NCBI GenBank assembly: GCA_018401555.1
Contig: JAGYKP010000077.1
Coordinates: forward strand, 59,028 to 123,027
Length of the DNA: 64,000 nucleotides
DNA from: Halomonas sp.
GTDB lineage: Bacteria; Pseudomonadota; Gammaproteobacteria; Pseudomonadales; Halomonadaceae
Direction of reading: 5' to 3'
Under the pieces are notes generated by a model that was given only the letters and a program-made list of their open reading frames with translations, was not told where the DNA came from and searched no databases. Of the stretch, positions 35,127-44,002 are shown one piece after another. Positions within the stretch are counted from its first letter, which is position 1. Every line of letters starts with the position of its first letter. The position numbers were made by a program, and so were the translations under genes.

Positions 35127-35618
35127 CTACTGCGCGTCCAGTGCGCTCCTGGCGATGGCTGCGAAGACCTCATCCAGCTCCTCGGCGATCGCCTCCAGTT
35201 CCTCTCCATCCTCCCCGATGTAGGGCGCGAGCACATGGCTAGGCGCCTTCCACGAGAGGGTGGCGCTGCCATCGTTCTCCTCGGTGACATAGAAGCGCAT
35301 CGGCGCCTCGATCATCGCCGGAACGCTGAGACGCAGGATCTCCACCGCGTAGTCGTTGCGAAACACCCCGATCACGCGGTTGCCGGGGATGGTGACACCG
35401 CGGCTGGCGGCGGCCTCGGTGGGGCCGGCCTCGGTGACGACGAACATCCCCTCCGCCTCGACGGCGGCCTTGAGCTCATCGAGCAGCCTGGGGTACGACA
35501 TCGAGGTGGCGTGGACTTCCCAGCCCTGCTCTGGCCACTCCGTCTCGGCAACCAGTGGGGCGGCGAGAAGAGCTGCGGTCATGCCGATAGCTGCAGCGAT
35601 ATGGGTACAGGACTTCAT
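35127..35618 (-). CDS. Exported DUF302 protein
   Basis: Intact 163-residue protein with a signal peptide (IAAAIGMTAALLAAPLVAET). A DUF302 domain follows: YPRLLDELKAAVEAEGMFVV, IGVFRNDYAVEILRLSVPAM, and IEAPMRFYVTEENDGSATLSW. DUF302 proteins are small alpha/beta proteins of unknown function, often periplasmic and next to redox or sulfur genes. Its ATG overlaps the upstream DinB-fold stop (ATGA), so the two are translated together as part of the operon that begins with the TTL-type gene. Confidence 0.85.
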   Translation of the reverse strand: MKSCTHIAAAIGMTAALLAAPLVAETEWPEQGWEVHATSMSYPRLLDELKAAVEAEGMFVVTEAGPTEAAASRGVTIPGNRVIGVFRNDYAVEILRLSVPAMIEAPMRFYVTEENDGSATLSWKAPSHVLAPYIGEDGEELEAIAEELDEVFAAIARSALDAQ

Positions 35619-36181
35619 GCGGTCTGCCTCCGTGATGTTGTCGTCTCGGCGACCTGTCGACGCCAGTGTCGCAGCGTGGAGGGGTGCACGCCGAAATCAT
35701 CGGGCAGCGCCACCCCGAGCTGCTGCGCCAGCAGCCCCAGCAGGGCCATATGGTGCACGGCATGGCTGGTCAGGAAGGCCAGCTCCCGCGCCAGGCTGGT
35801 GGTCAATGACAGGCTGACACCGCCCTCCTCGACCGGGTAGGTCAGCTGCAGCGGCGTCGAGGAGTGTTCGGTCAGGCGCGCAAGCCCGTCGCGGATCTCG
35901 GACAGCCGCTCGAGGGCAAGCGCCGGTTCCCTCTCGAGGCCGGGGGCACGCTCACGGCTCTCGTAATCGATGCGACCCGCACCACAGCCCTCCAGCAGGG
36001 CCTGGTAGTGGTCGAGGATATGACGCAGGTGGCGCCCCAGGGTCTGCCTCTCCTCGATGTCGAAGGCGTGCCGATACTGCGCCGGGGTGAGCACCGCCAG
36101 GAACGCCTCCAGCTGCTGCAGGCTCTGGCGATTCTCCTCGACCAGAGTATCGAGACAGGGTGGCGCGTGGGTCTTGGTCAT
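35615..36181 (-). CDS. DinB-fold (YfiT/DUF664-like) protein
   Basis: Intact 188-residue protein. Histidines in RHLRHILDHYQALLEG and in FLTSHAVHHMALLGLL are placed like the metal triad of the DinB four-helix bundle. ARELAFLTSHAVHHMALL is the most conserved block. DinB-like enzymes include thiol S-transferases and metal-dependent hydrolases; the role here is unknown. I chose the ATG at 36181 (MTKTHAPPCLDTL) over an upstream in-frame start. It lies 66 bp downstream of the repeat-tail peptide and overlaps DUF302 by 4 bp. Confidence 0.82.
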   Translation of the reverse strand: MTKTHAPPCLDTLVEENRQSLQQLEAFLAVLTPAQYRHAFDIEERQTLGRHLRHILDHYQALLEGCGAGRIDYESRERAPGLEREPALALERLSEIRDGLARLTEHSSTPLQLTYPVEEGGVSLSLTTSLARELAFLTSHAVHHMALLGLLAQQLGVALPDDFGVHPSTLRHWRRQVAETTTSRRQTA

Positions 36182-36247
36182 GGGCGTTCCCTCCGCTGAT
36201 CGAGACACCGCACCGGCCCCGTGGACCGGCACGGCGCGTGGATGGCA

Positions 36248-36598
36248 TCAGTAGGCGCCTTCGCCTTCGGCCTCAGCCTCACCTTCTGCCTCAGCCTGAC
36301 CTTCTGCCTCAGCTTCACCCTCGGCCTCCGCTTCAGCTTCGCCCTGAGCCTCTTCCTCGTCGTGGGCGCCGGCCTCGGCCCCCCCTTCCGCACCGGCTTC
36401 CGCTCCGCCCTCGGCATGGGCTTCGGCGAGCATCAGCGGGGCCTCCTGGCCGCTGGTGTAGGCGGGGTCGGTCGGCTCATCGGCCACCGCCTGCATCGCC
36501 GCGCCGCTGGCGACCAGCGCCAGAGCGGGCGCCGCCTGCCCCAATCGACGGCCGAGCCGCTCGATCAGGGTCCGGCGTTTCTCGTCTGCTTCCGTCAT
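36248..36598 (-). CDS. Repeat-tail peptide with Glu/Ala/Gly-rich C-terminus, putative modification substrate
   Basis: A 116-residue protein in three parts. The leader MTEADEKRRTLIERLGRRLG plus hydrophobic APALALVASGA resembles the cytochrome c leader at 34055. A spacer ends LMLAEAHAEGG. The tail is almost only Glu, Ala, Gly with a few Gln, Asp and His, and ends GEAEAEGEGAY. There are no Cys, Ser or Thr in the tail. GGAGGT lies six bases before the ATG. It is the gene right after the TTL/PqqD enzyme, so I infer it is that enzyme's substrate. No known family recognised. Confidence 0.75.
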   Translation of the reverse strand: MTEADEKRRTLIERLGRRLGQAAPALALVASGAAMQAVADEPTDPAYTSGQEAPLMLAEAHAEGGAEAGAEGGAEAGAHDEEEAQGEAEAEAEGEAEAEGQAEAEGEAEAEGEGAY

Positions 36599-36697
36599 GA
36601 CATGACCTCCGTAAGGATATCGCGGGCAGGGTCACTACCTGCCCTCGGGCGAGAAGGCGGTACGCCTCCTCGACAGGGGAACCGAGGCTCCCGCTGT

Positions 36698-39049
36698 TCA
36701 GGCATCGACCGAGGCATCGGTCGCTTCTTCAAGGGGGGCGCCGCCGCGGGCAACCAGCCAGGCGGCCAGGTGCTCCGGTGGCGCCTGGGTGTCGATCCTA
36801 TGGCGCGCCACGCCCTCCAGCCAGGCGTCGAGACGCGCCATCGTCTCGGCCGACGGCGTCTCCTCGTCAGGGCCGTGAACTCGCGGCAGCAGCGTGGCCA
36901 GGGCGTCTAGCCGGGTGAGCGGCCGAGGCGGGCCATACTCGCCCTCGCCCTCACCATCGCCCTGCATCACCACCAGCGGCACGCCATCGGCCTCTCGCGG
37001 GGACGGCGCCCCGGCGCAGCGCCCCGCCAGGGGCAGACCCAGCGGCTCGAGGCGAACCTGCGCTCCCTCGAACACCAGTCTCACGCCGCGGCTGACCTCC
37101 CCGGGCAGGGCGCCGAATGCGTCGCCTACCCCGACCTTGCCGCAACCCACAAGCGCCGCCTGGCCGGGACGCGGCTGCCACCCAGGCGAGGTCGAGCACC
37201 GGCGCATCGGCGCAGGCGGCAAGACGCAGCAGACGCGTGCCCAGCACCGGTACCACTTCGGCCAGGGTGAGCCGGCTTGCCACCAGACGCCCGCCCTCTG
37301 CCAGGGCGTAACCGGTCGGTGAGGCGAGCACCGCCAGGAACGCAGAGGGCGCGCCCTCCGAGGTCTCCGACGACACGGGAGAGAGCCGCTCGCCGAAGGC
37401 ATGGCACAGACGTCGCTCGACCGCCGCGTCAGGCAGCATCAAGGCCCAGTCGCGCTCGTCGAAGCATAGCCGCCAGTGGGAGGGGCTCGCCTCGGCGTTA
37501 CGCTCGACCTCGCTCTCCCCCTGGATCGGGTGCCGGCCCTGGCAGAGCAGTCCCTCGCGACACCACTCCCCCAGGGTCGACCACACCGTGTCGCGCAGCG
37601 CCTCGCCGACGCCGGCGGGCTCGCCTGCCTCGGCGAGGGCCGCGGCGATGGCGTCGGGATCCAGCCCCTCGGTGGCCAGCAGCCAGATCAGCGCGGCGGC
37701 GTCATTGGGACGATAGAGGCGACCGCTCGCCTCGGCATAGAGCGCCAGGTGATCCTCCTCATGGAACTCCGCCACGTGGCGGCGCACCAGATTCGGTCGC
37801 GGCAGGGCGCGCCCAGCCCACGCCTCGGCCAGGGTGAGGTCGGCCAGGCTCGGCAGCGAGAAGGCGGGCAGGTAGCGCTCCGGCTCATCCGTCGGCAGCA
37901 GGCGCTGGAAGCCGCCGGCCCGGCCTCCTCGGCCCGGGCCTCGGCCAGCAGGGTCGCAGCGTCGAGCCCTCGGCCGGCGGGTGATCGCCGGCGACGTCCA
38001 CCAGGCTCAGCATGTCGTGCACCAGCTCGCCCTTGATGCGCTCCTCGACGAGACCACCATCCTCCGGGGCCGCGCAGGTGCCCAGCGACGGGCTGAGGTT
38101 GCATTCCAGGATCCACGGCTTGAGGTCGGCGTCCACCAGGCAGTCGAGCCCCAGCAGTTCGTAGCCGCCGCGCGGATCGGCGCCCACCTCGGCGCTGCGG
38201 GCACGCAGTCCATCCACGCCGGAGATGGCGGTCAGGGCCACCAGGTCCTCGATGCGGGCGAACAGCCTGGCGTCGTCATGCCCCTGGTCACGCAGCCAGG
38301 CGCGGTAGCGCTCGAGATCGATGAACTCCACCGGCACCTCTGCGCGGGTATTGAGCGCGTTGATGTCGGGGTTGGTGAGCTGGCTGTAGGGGTTGTCGGC
38401 ATCCTCGGGATCCCAGGGCTCCGAGGCGAGCTTGGCGAAGCCCTGCCGGTAGAGGTAGACCCGCAACGGGGTCAGCGAACTGATCAGCACGTAGAGGCGC
38501 AGCACGTACTTGTGGCCGCGGATGGTGTGGGGACGATCCAGGTACGCCTGCACCAGGTGGTCGCGCGCCACGGACGCCTCGGCCACATCACGCAGCACCC
38601 GCACCCCCTTGCCCTTGGAGGCATTGGTGGGCTTCTGGATCCAGCGCGCCTCGGGGGCCTCCAGGGCCGCGAGCTGCAGCGCCTGATGGTCGCGGGGCAT
38701 GAGCCAGGCGTGGGGGAAGAAATCGAGCCGGGAGACCAGGGGATGCCCTGCCCCGAAGCCGTCGAACGAGCCGCGCGCGCAGCGCGGCGAGGCTATCGTG
38801 CAGGCGACTCTTGACCGTCAGGGCGGCGTTGCCCGGGAAGTGATTGAGCTTGCGTTGCGGAGAGACACGACGGAACTGCGCCGGTGCCGGCATGCCGGTG
38901 ACCCAGGCAGCGTCCCAGTGGGTCTCGTCACCCTCCTCCCATCCCTGCGCCTCCAGCACCTCGCGAAAGAAGCGATCCTGCTCGGCGGTGCGGCGGCCGC
39001 TCAGCCAGAAGCGTCGGGTGAACCTGTCCTGGCTCTGCTGCTGGGTCAT
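36698..39049 (-). CDS. TTL-type ATP-grasp ligase fused to a PqqD-like domain (and HprK-like C-terminus), frameshifted
   Basis: Four frame changes (near 38780, 37960, 37915 and 37150) join into ~783 residues. Residues ~110-330 match the tubulin-tyrosine-ligase family: WIQKPTNASKGKGVRVL, VQAYLDRPHTIRGHKYVLR, VYLYRQGFAKLASEPW, SQLTNPDIN and LKPWILECNLSPSL, the last with the Mg-ligand Glu and Asn. A segment around LYAEASGRLYRPNDAAALIW to TLGEWCREGLL looks like PqqD, the RiPP-recognition fold. The last ~250 residues weakly resemble HprK-related proteins, with a degenerate P-loop-like ALVGCGKVGVG. AGGAG precedes the ATG. TTL enzymes add Tyr, Glu or Gly to acidic tails; here the tail peptide gene follows by 100 bp. 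Confidence 0.78.
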
Positions 39050-39208
39050 GCGCAATCTCCTCCTGTCGGGCCGACGGCCGATCATGGGCGTTGCTGCTTG
39101 GTCGCCGCGATACGGCATCCCTTACAGACCTTACCCTACAGCCATAGCAACTCGGCCAGTGTCTGTCGCGTCCTTGAATTATGGATCAACTGGTACTAAA
39201 TTCCACGC

Positions 39209-39814
39209 ATGACACGTGGACGCCCCATCGCCTTCAGCCCCGAGCAGGCCGCCAGTGCCGCCATGCGAGTCTTCTGGCAGCACGGCTTCGAGGCCGCCTC
39301 GACCCGCGACCTGCTCGAAGCCATGGCCATCTCGCGCAGCAGCCTCTACCAGGCCTTCGGCAACAAGGAACAGCTGTTCCTGGAGTCGTTGCGCCGCTAT
39401 CGCGAGGCACTACTGGCACGCCTCGAACGACGTCTGGAAGTCGCGCCCTCGGCCATGGCATTTCTGGAGGCGTTGTTCGGCGACACCGCCGGCGAGGCGG
39501 GCAGCGAGCGCGCCACCCTGGGTTGCCTGATCTTCAACTCCGCCACCGAACTCGGCCAGCGTGGCGACCTGCCAGCGGAACAGGCCCGGCAGAGCCTCGC
39601 CGCCATCACCGCATTCTTCCTGCGAGCGGTGCGTCAGGCCCAGGCGGAGGGCGATATCGCCCCGGAGCGCGACGCCGAAGCGCTGGCTGGCTACCTGACC
39701 ATGGGCATGGCCGGGCTGCGCACCCTGCTCAAGAGCGGGGCCGACGCTCACCAGGCGCACCAGGCGGTCGACCTGCTGCTGGAGACCCTGAAGGCTGGCC
39801 GACCAGGCCAGTGA
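39209..39814 (+). CDS. TetR-family regulator
   Basis: Intact 201-residue protein with an N-terminal helix-turn-helix (AAMRVFWQHGFEAASTRDLL, then AISRSSLYQAFGNKEQLF) and an all-helical ligand domain. GRPIAFSPEQA and the pattern of the DNA-binding helix match TetR proteins of the AcrR/YxaF-like type. It probably represses itself and the downstream AhpD-like gene through the palindrome at 39828. Inducer unknown. Confidence 0.9.
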   Translation: MTRGRPIAFSPEQAASAAMRVFWQHGFEAASTRDLLEAMAISRSSLYQAFGNKEQLFLESLRRYREALLARLERRLEVAPSAMAFLEALFGDTAGEAGSERATLGCLIFNSATELGQRGDLPAEQARQSLAAITAFFLRAVRQAQAEGDIAPERDAEALAGYLTMGMAGLRTLLKSGADAHQAHQAVDLLLETLKAGRPGQ

Positions 39815-39827
39815 ATTTTTTTGCCAT

Positions 39828-39849
39828 ATATGGACCGATCGTTCCATAT
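39828..39849. promoter_or_regulatory. Candidate TetR operator
   Basis: A 22-bp near-perfect palindrome, ATATGGACCGATCGTTCCATAT, between the TetR gene and the AhpD-like gene. Only one base pair breaks the symmetry. The TGGACCGATCG-type core is like that of TetR regulators of this group. Position supports repression of the downstream gene. Confidence 0.7.
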
Positions 39850-39903
39850 GTAGTGCTTGCGATGCCCACGATCATCCAACCGTTCGAAAAAGGAGGACGC
39901 ACC

Positions 39904-40473
39904 ATGGCAGCCGAGTATCAGATACAGATGGCACCCCAGACCCTCGACACCGCCGATGCCAAGGCGAGGCCGCTGCTCGAGCAGGCCAACCAGACGCTAG
40001 GCTTCGTGCCCAACATGTACGCGGGCATGGCCAAGGCGCCGGGGGTGCTGAGCACCTACCTGCATGGCTATGAGCTGTTCCGGGAGGACTCCGGCTTCAC
40101 GCCGCCGGAGCAGGAAGTGGTCTTTCTGACCATCAGCCGGCTCAACGGCTGCGGCTACTGCATGGCCGCCCACAGCATGCTCGCCGACAAGGTGTCACAG
40201 GTACCGACCGAGGTACTCGAGGCGATCCGGAAAGACCAGCCGATCCCGGACCAACGCCTGGCAGCGCTGGCCGAGTTCACCCGGGTGATGTTCGAGAGCC
40301 GCGGTATGCCGAGCCAGGACGACGTGGAAGCGTTTCTGGAGGCCGGCTTCAAGGAGCAGCAGGTGCTGCAGATCGTGCTGGCCCTCGCGGTCAAGACACT
40401 CTCCAACTACGCCAACCACGTCAATCACCCTGAAGTGGACGACGCCTTCGCCGGCCACGCCTGGCAGGATTGA
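39904..40473 (+). CDS. Carboxymuconolactone decarboxylase/AhpD-like protein
   Basis: Intact 189-residue protein with NQTLGFVPNMYAGMAKAPG at the N-terminus. The CMD/AhpD core contains FLTISRLNGCGYCMAAHSML, where C-x2-C and the following His form the AhpD peroxidatic/proton-relay motif. It closes with QIVLALAVKTLSNYANHVNH. It most resembles the 'peroxidase-related' AhpD-like group that detoxifies peroxides or electrophiles. AGGAGG lies six bases before the ATG. It is likely controlled by the upstream TetR protein. Confidence 0.87.
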   Translation: MAAEYQIQMAPQTLDTADAKARPLLEQANQTLGFVPNMYAGMAKAPGVLSTYLHGYELFREDSGFTPPEQEVVFLTISRLNGCGYCMAAHSMLADKVSQVPTEVLEAIRKDQPIPDQRLAALAEFTRVMFESRGMPSQDDVEAFLEAGFKEQQVLQIVLALAVKTLSNYANHVNHPEVDDAFAGHAWQD

Positions 40474-40490
40474 CGGCGCCGCGGAGAAGG

Positions 40491-40532
40491 TTAAATTGAA
40501 ATAAAGGAACTTTTTTATATAACTATAAATAC
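40491..40532 (+). promoter_or_regulatory. AT-rich probable promoter of the rhodanese gene
   Basis: A 42-bp AT-rich block, AAATTGAAATAAAGG and then TTTTTTATATAACTATAAAT, stands out sharply from the GC-rich surroundings, ~90 bp before the sulfurtransferase start. TATAAAT resembles a -10 box. No exact -35 pairing is claimed. Confidence 0.4.
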
Positions 40533-40619
40533 TAGAAGTGTCAGGAAGCATTCTTGGCGAGGGAACGCCGCTTCGTTGCAGCATGGGGCCAACCCAACCC
40601 CTGACGAGGAGGATCCGCC

Positions 40620-41575
40620 ATGAGATCCCGACTGATCATCGCCGCCGGCGCGCTGGCCCTGGCCGGCCCGGTTCACGCCCTTCACCCCTCTCCCTGGTGG
40701 AGGCCGAGTGGTTGAGCGAGCAACTCGACAGTGACGACCTGGTGGTGCTGGACGTGCGCTCGGCCATCGACGACGGCGGCAACCGCGAGAGCTTCGAGGC
40801 GGCACGCATCCCGGGCAGCCGCTACTCCAGCTACACCGATGCTGGCTGGCGCGAGAGCCGCGACGGCGTGGCCGGGGTGATGCCCGAGGTCGAGGCCCTG
40901 GAGACGCTGATCGGCGAGCTCGGCATCGACAACGACGATACCGTGGTGGTGGCCGCCGCCGGCACCGGCCCCACCGACTTCGGCAGCGCCGCGCGGGTCT
41001 ACTGGACCTTCAAGGCACTGGGCCATGATGAAGTGGCCATCCTCAACGGCGGGGTTGCCGGCTGGGAGGCCCAGGGCTTCAAGGTCGCCTCGGGCGCCCC
41101 GGAGACCATCGCGGCTACCGACTTCGAGGGCAGCCTGCAGGACGCCCTGCTGGCCACCACTGCCGAGGTCGAGGCCGCCCGCGAGAATGACGAGGCGCTG
41201 GTGGACGCCCGCCCGACGGACTTCTATCGCGGCGAGACCCAGTCGCCCGCCGCGCGCGCCCCGGGCACCATCCCCGGTGCGGTCAACCTGCCCCACCACG
41301 ATGCTCTGGTCGAGCGCGACGGCGCCTACTACCTGGACGCCGAGGAGCTGCAGGCCAACGTCAACGAACTGGGCCTGGATCCGGAGGACCCCGCGGTGGC
41401 CTTCTGCAACACCGGCCACTGGGCGGCCAGCGGCTGGTTCCAACTCAGCGAGGTGGGCGACCTGGAGAACGTCAGCATGTACGACGGTTCCATGGCCGAG
41501 TGGACCCGGGACGACGCCCGCCCACTGCACCTGGCCGAGCGCGGCACCGTCACCGTCGGTGATTTGGCCGACTGA
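40620..41575 (+). CDS. Exported thiosulfate/mercaptopyruvate sulfurtransferase, one frameshift
   Basis: The ATG at 40620, after GAGGAGGATCC, opens MRSRLIIAAGALALAGPVHA, a signal peptide. The frame shifts near 40685 and the mature protein follows: VEAEWLSEQLDSDDLVVLDVR with two rhodanese domains. The first domain lacks the Cys (active loop AAAGTGPTDFGSAARVYW). The second carries the catalytic loop AFCNTGHWAASGWFQLSE. This is a two-domain, single-Cys, periplasmic enzyme that moves sulfane sulfur to an acceptor thiol or cyanide. Total ~318 residues. Confidence 0.88.
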
Positions 41576-41612
41576 CCGCAGGCCGACCAAACGGCAACAC
41601 CCTCCAGAACCC

Positions 41613-41653
41613 CGAGGCCCCACGAGCACTGCTCGCGGGGCCTCGGTTTTTTC
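41613..41653 (+). terminator. Rho-independent terminator of the sulfurtransferase
   Basis: CGAGGCCCC / GGGGCCTCGG stem with an inner CGAGCAC-type loop and a run of six Ts. It lies 37 bp after the stop and before the convergent haloacid dehalogenase gene. Confidence 0.9.
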
Positions 41654-41672
41654 ACCTCTCTTCCCAGCTGAC

Positions 41673-42355
41673 TCAGACAAGGCGTTCGGCCAACACCTCG
41701 AGATCACTGACGGTAAGGTCGGGCTCGATGCCCCAGGGGTCAAACGGCGCCTCCGGGCTGCGCCGCACCCAGGCGGCATGCAGGCCGGCATGGCGTGCGC
41801 CGATCACGTCGAAGGGGTTGCTGGAGATCAGCCAGGTATCGCCCGGCTCGCTCTCGAGGCGGTAGCGCAGGTGGGCATAGACCGCGGGATCCGGCTTGAA
41901 GCGCTTGACCTCGTCGACGCTGATCACCGCTTCAAAGTGGCTGCGGATGCCGGCCTGCTCGAGCAGCCCCTCCACCGCCGGCTCAGTACCGTTGGAAAAG
42001 GCCACGCAGGTGACGCCGGCCGCGTTGAATCGCCGCAGGGCATCGGCAGCCTCGGGAAAGGCCGGAGCCTCGCGTAGACCTGCATCAGATGATCACGATC
42101 CGTCTCGGAGAGACCAGCCTGAAGGGCACGATCGGTGAACACCAAGGCCTCCTCGGTGCAGTGGCCGAAGGAGACATAGGCCCCCATCAGCCCGCGCCGG
42201 AAGCTGTACTCCAGCTGCTTGTCACGCCAGCGCCGTGAGAACTCCGCGGCCAGCTCGGCCTTGCCCAGGGCACCGAGCCGCTGCTCCAGCTCGGTGACCA
42301 CCCCGTGGGTATCGATCAGGGTGCCGTAGACATCGAAGGCCAGGACCTGTGCCAT
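41673..42355 (-). CDS. Haloacid dehalogenase, type II, one frameshift
   Basis: MAQVLAFDVYGTLIDTHGV holds the catalytic Asp (DVYGTL) of L-2-haloacid dehalogenases. After RLRPFPRLPM the frame changes near 42070, and the second frame continues with MAFSNGTEPAVEGLLEQAG, VKRFKPDPAVYAHL (conserved Lys) and TWLISSNPFDVIGARHAGL. Joined length is ~227 residues. It would hydrolyse 2-haloacids or be a related phosphatase. It sits between a rhodanese and the aminotransferase block. Confidence 0.87.
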
Positions 42356-42435
42356 GGGAAGCGCTCCTTCACTGCGGGACGATGCTGGGAGGTTGTGCCA
42401 GCCCGGCCCACAAGGCAAGCTTGATGCCTCAACGA

Positions 42436-42464
42436 CATCGCCGCGGGACAGGCCCGCGGCGATG
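42436..42464. terminator. Hairpin after the aminotransferase gene
   Basis: CATCGCCGCGGG / CCCGCGGCGATG, a 12-bp stem with a 5-nt loop, ~36 bp past the aminotransferase stop. No T tract, so it may be a processing or stabilising stem rather than a strong terminator. Confidence 0.55.
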
Positions 42465-42499
42465 AAGCGGCCCGAGGGCCGGCAGGGGTGAACTCCGGA

Positions 42500-43928
42500 T
42501 CAGGCGACCGGGGCAGTCACCGCCTTGAGCGCGCCCTCGCGCACCAGGGCGTCGGTGACCTTGTCCACCGCGCGACGGGCGCGGGCGACGATCTCGTCGA
42601 CCTGGGCCGGCGTCGCGATCAGCGGCGGCGCGAAGCCGAGGATGTCACCCTGGGGCATGGCACGGGCGATCAGGTTCTCGTCGAGGGCCGCGGCCGCGAT
42701 GCGCGGCCCCACCTTGAGTGCCGGGTCGAAATGTCTCACGCTTCCCGGGGTTGGCAGAGAACTCCAGCGCCGCCAGCATGCCCACGCCGCGCACGTCGCC
42801 GACGATGGGATGGTCGCCGAAGGCATCGGCCATGGCCTGCTGCAGGTAGGCGCCGGTCTCGGCGGCGTTCTCGGTCAGCTTCTCACGCTCGATGATCGCC
42901 AGGTTGGCCAACGCCGCGGCGCAGCCCAGGGCATGGCCCGAGTAGGTCCAGCCGTGGCCGATGGGGCCATGCTCGCCGGTGCCCTGCTCGAGCACCTTCC
43001 AGACGCGGTCACCGACGATGACCCCGGAGAGCGGCTGATAGGCGCTGGTCAGCCCCTTGGCCACGGTAATCAGATCGGGCTTGATGCCGTAGTGGTGGCT
43101 GCCGAAGTCGGCGCCGATGCGCCCGAAGCCGCACACCACTTCGTCGGCGATCAGCAGCACGTCGTACTTGGCAAGCACCGCCTGGATCGCCTCCCAGTAG
43201 CCCTCCGGTGGCGGCACGATGCCGCCGGTACCGAGCACCGGCTCGCCGATGAAGGCGGCCACGGTCTCCGGCCCCTCGGCCAGGATCATCTCCTCGAGCT
43301 TCGCCGCGCAATGCTTCGAGAACTCGCGCTCGCTCATGCCCTGCTGCTCGGCGGCGCGGTGATAGTAGAACGGCGCCTCGGTGTGAAGGATGCCCTCGAA
43401 GGGCAGGTCGAACTGGTCGTGGAACGCCTTGAGGCCGGTCAGCGAGCCGGTGGCCAGGCCCGAGCCGTGGTAGCCACGCATGCGCGAGATCACCTTCTTC
43501 TTCTGCGGGCGACCGAGCACGTTGTTGTAGTAGCGCACGAGCTTGAGCTGGGTCTCGTTGGCATCACTGCCGCCGAGACCATAGTAGACCTTGGACATGC
43601 CGGGGCCGGCGAGCTCGATGATCTTCTCGGAGAGGGCGATCTGCGGCTCGTTGGAGTGCCCCACATAGGTGTGGTAGTAGGAGAGCTCCAGGGCCTGCTG
43701 GTAGATCGCCTCGGCCACTTCGGTACGGCCGTAGCCGATATTGACGCAGTAGAGACCGGCGAAGCCGTCGATGAACTCGCGGCCGTCCTTGTCGCGGATG
43801 GTGATGCCCTGACCGCCAGTAATCACGCGGCCCGGGGCATCGCCGTGGGCGAAGTCGCGCAGGTGGCTGGAGGCGTGGAAGGTGACCTTGCGGTCGCGGT
43901 CGATCAGGTCCTGGTGCTGCTGGCTCAT
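42500..43928 (-). CDS. doeD: Class III aminotransferase, DoeD-like, one frameshift
   Basis: A ~475-residue PLP enzyme. The blocks are FAGLYCVNIGYGRTEVAEAI, YHTYVGHSNEP, YYGLGGSDANETQLKLVRYY, VLLIADEVVCGFGRIG and VAKGLTSAYQPLSG (PLP Lys), then GHGWTYSGHALGCAAALANL. After NPGKRETF the frame changes near 42735 and the C-terminus follows with LIARAMPQGDILGFAPPL. It is related to putrescine/omega-amino acid:pyruvate transaminases. Because it follows a semialdehyde dehydrogenase and is near doeABX, I assign it as the diaminobutyrate transaminase DoeD of ectoine breakdown; a polyamine role is the alternative. Confidence 0.75.
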
Positions 43929-44002
43929 GTCGTTCTCTCTGTAATCAAGGCTCCCCGGCGTCCTGCCGGGGAGGATTTTCATCGTCATGCTAGGGTTTGA
44001 AA

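Noticed and set aside
36248..36598. Idea that the repeat-tail peptide is a copper-binding bufferin or methanobactin-type metallophore precursor
   Set aside because: The tail has no Cys and no DUF692 (MNIO) or DUF2063 gene is nearby; the adjacent enzyme is TTL-type.
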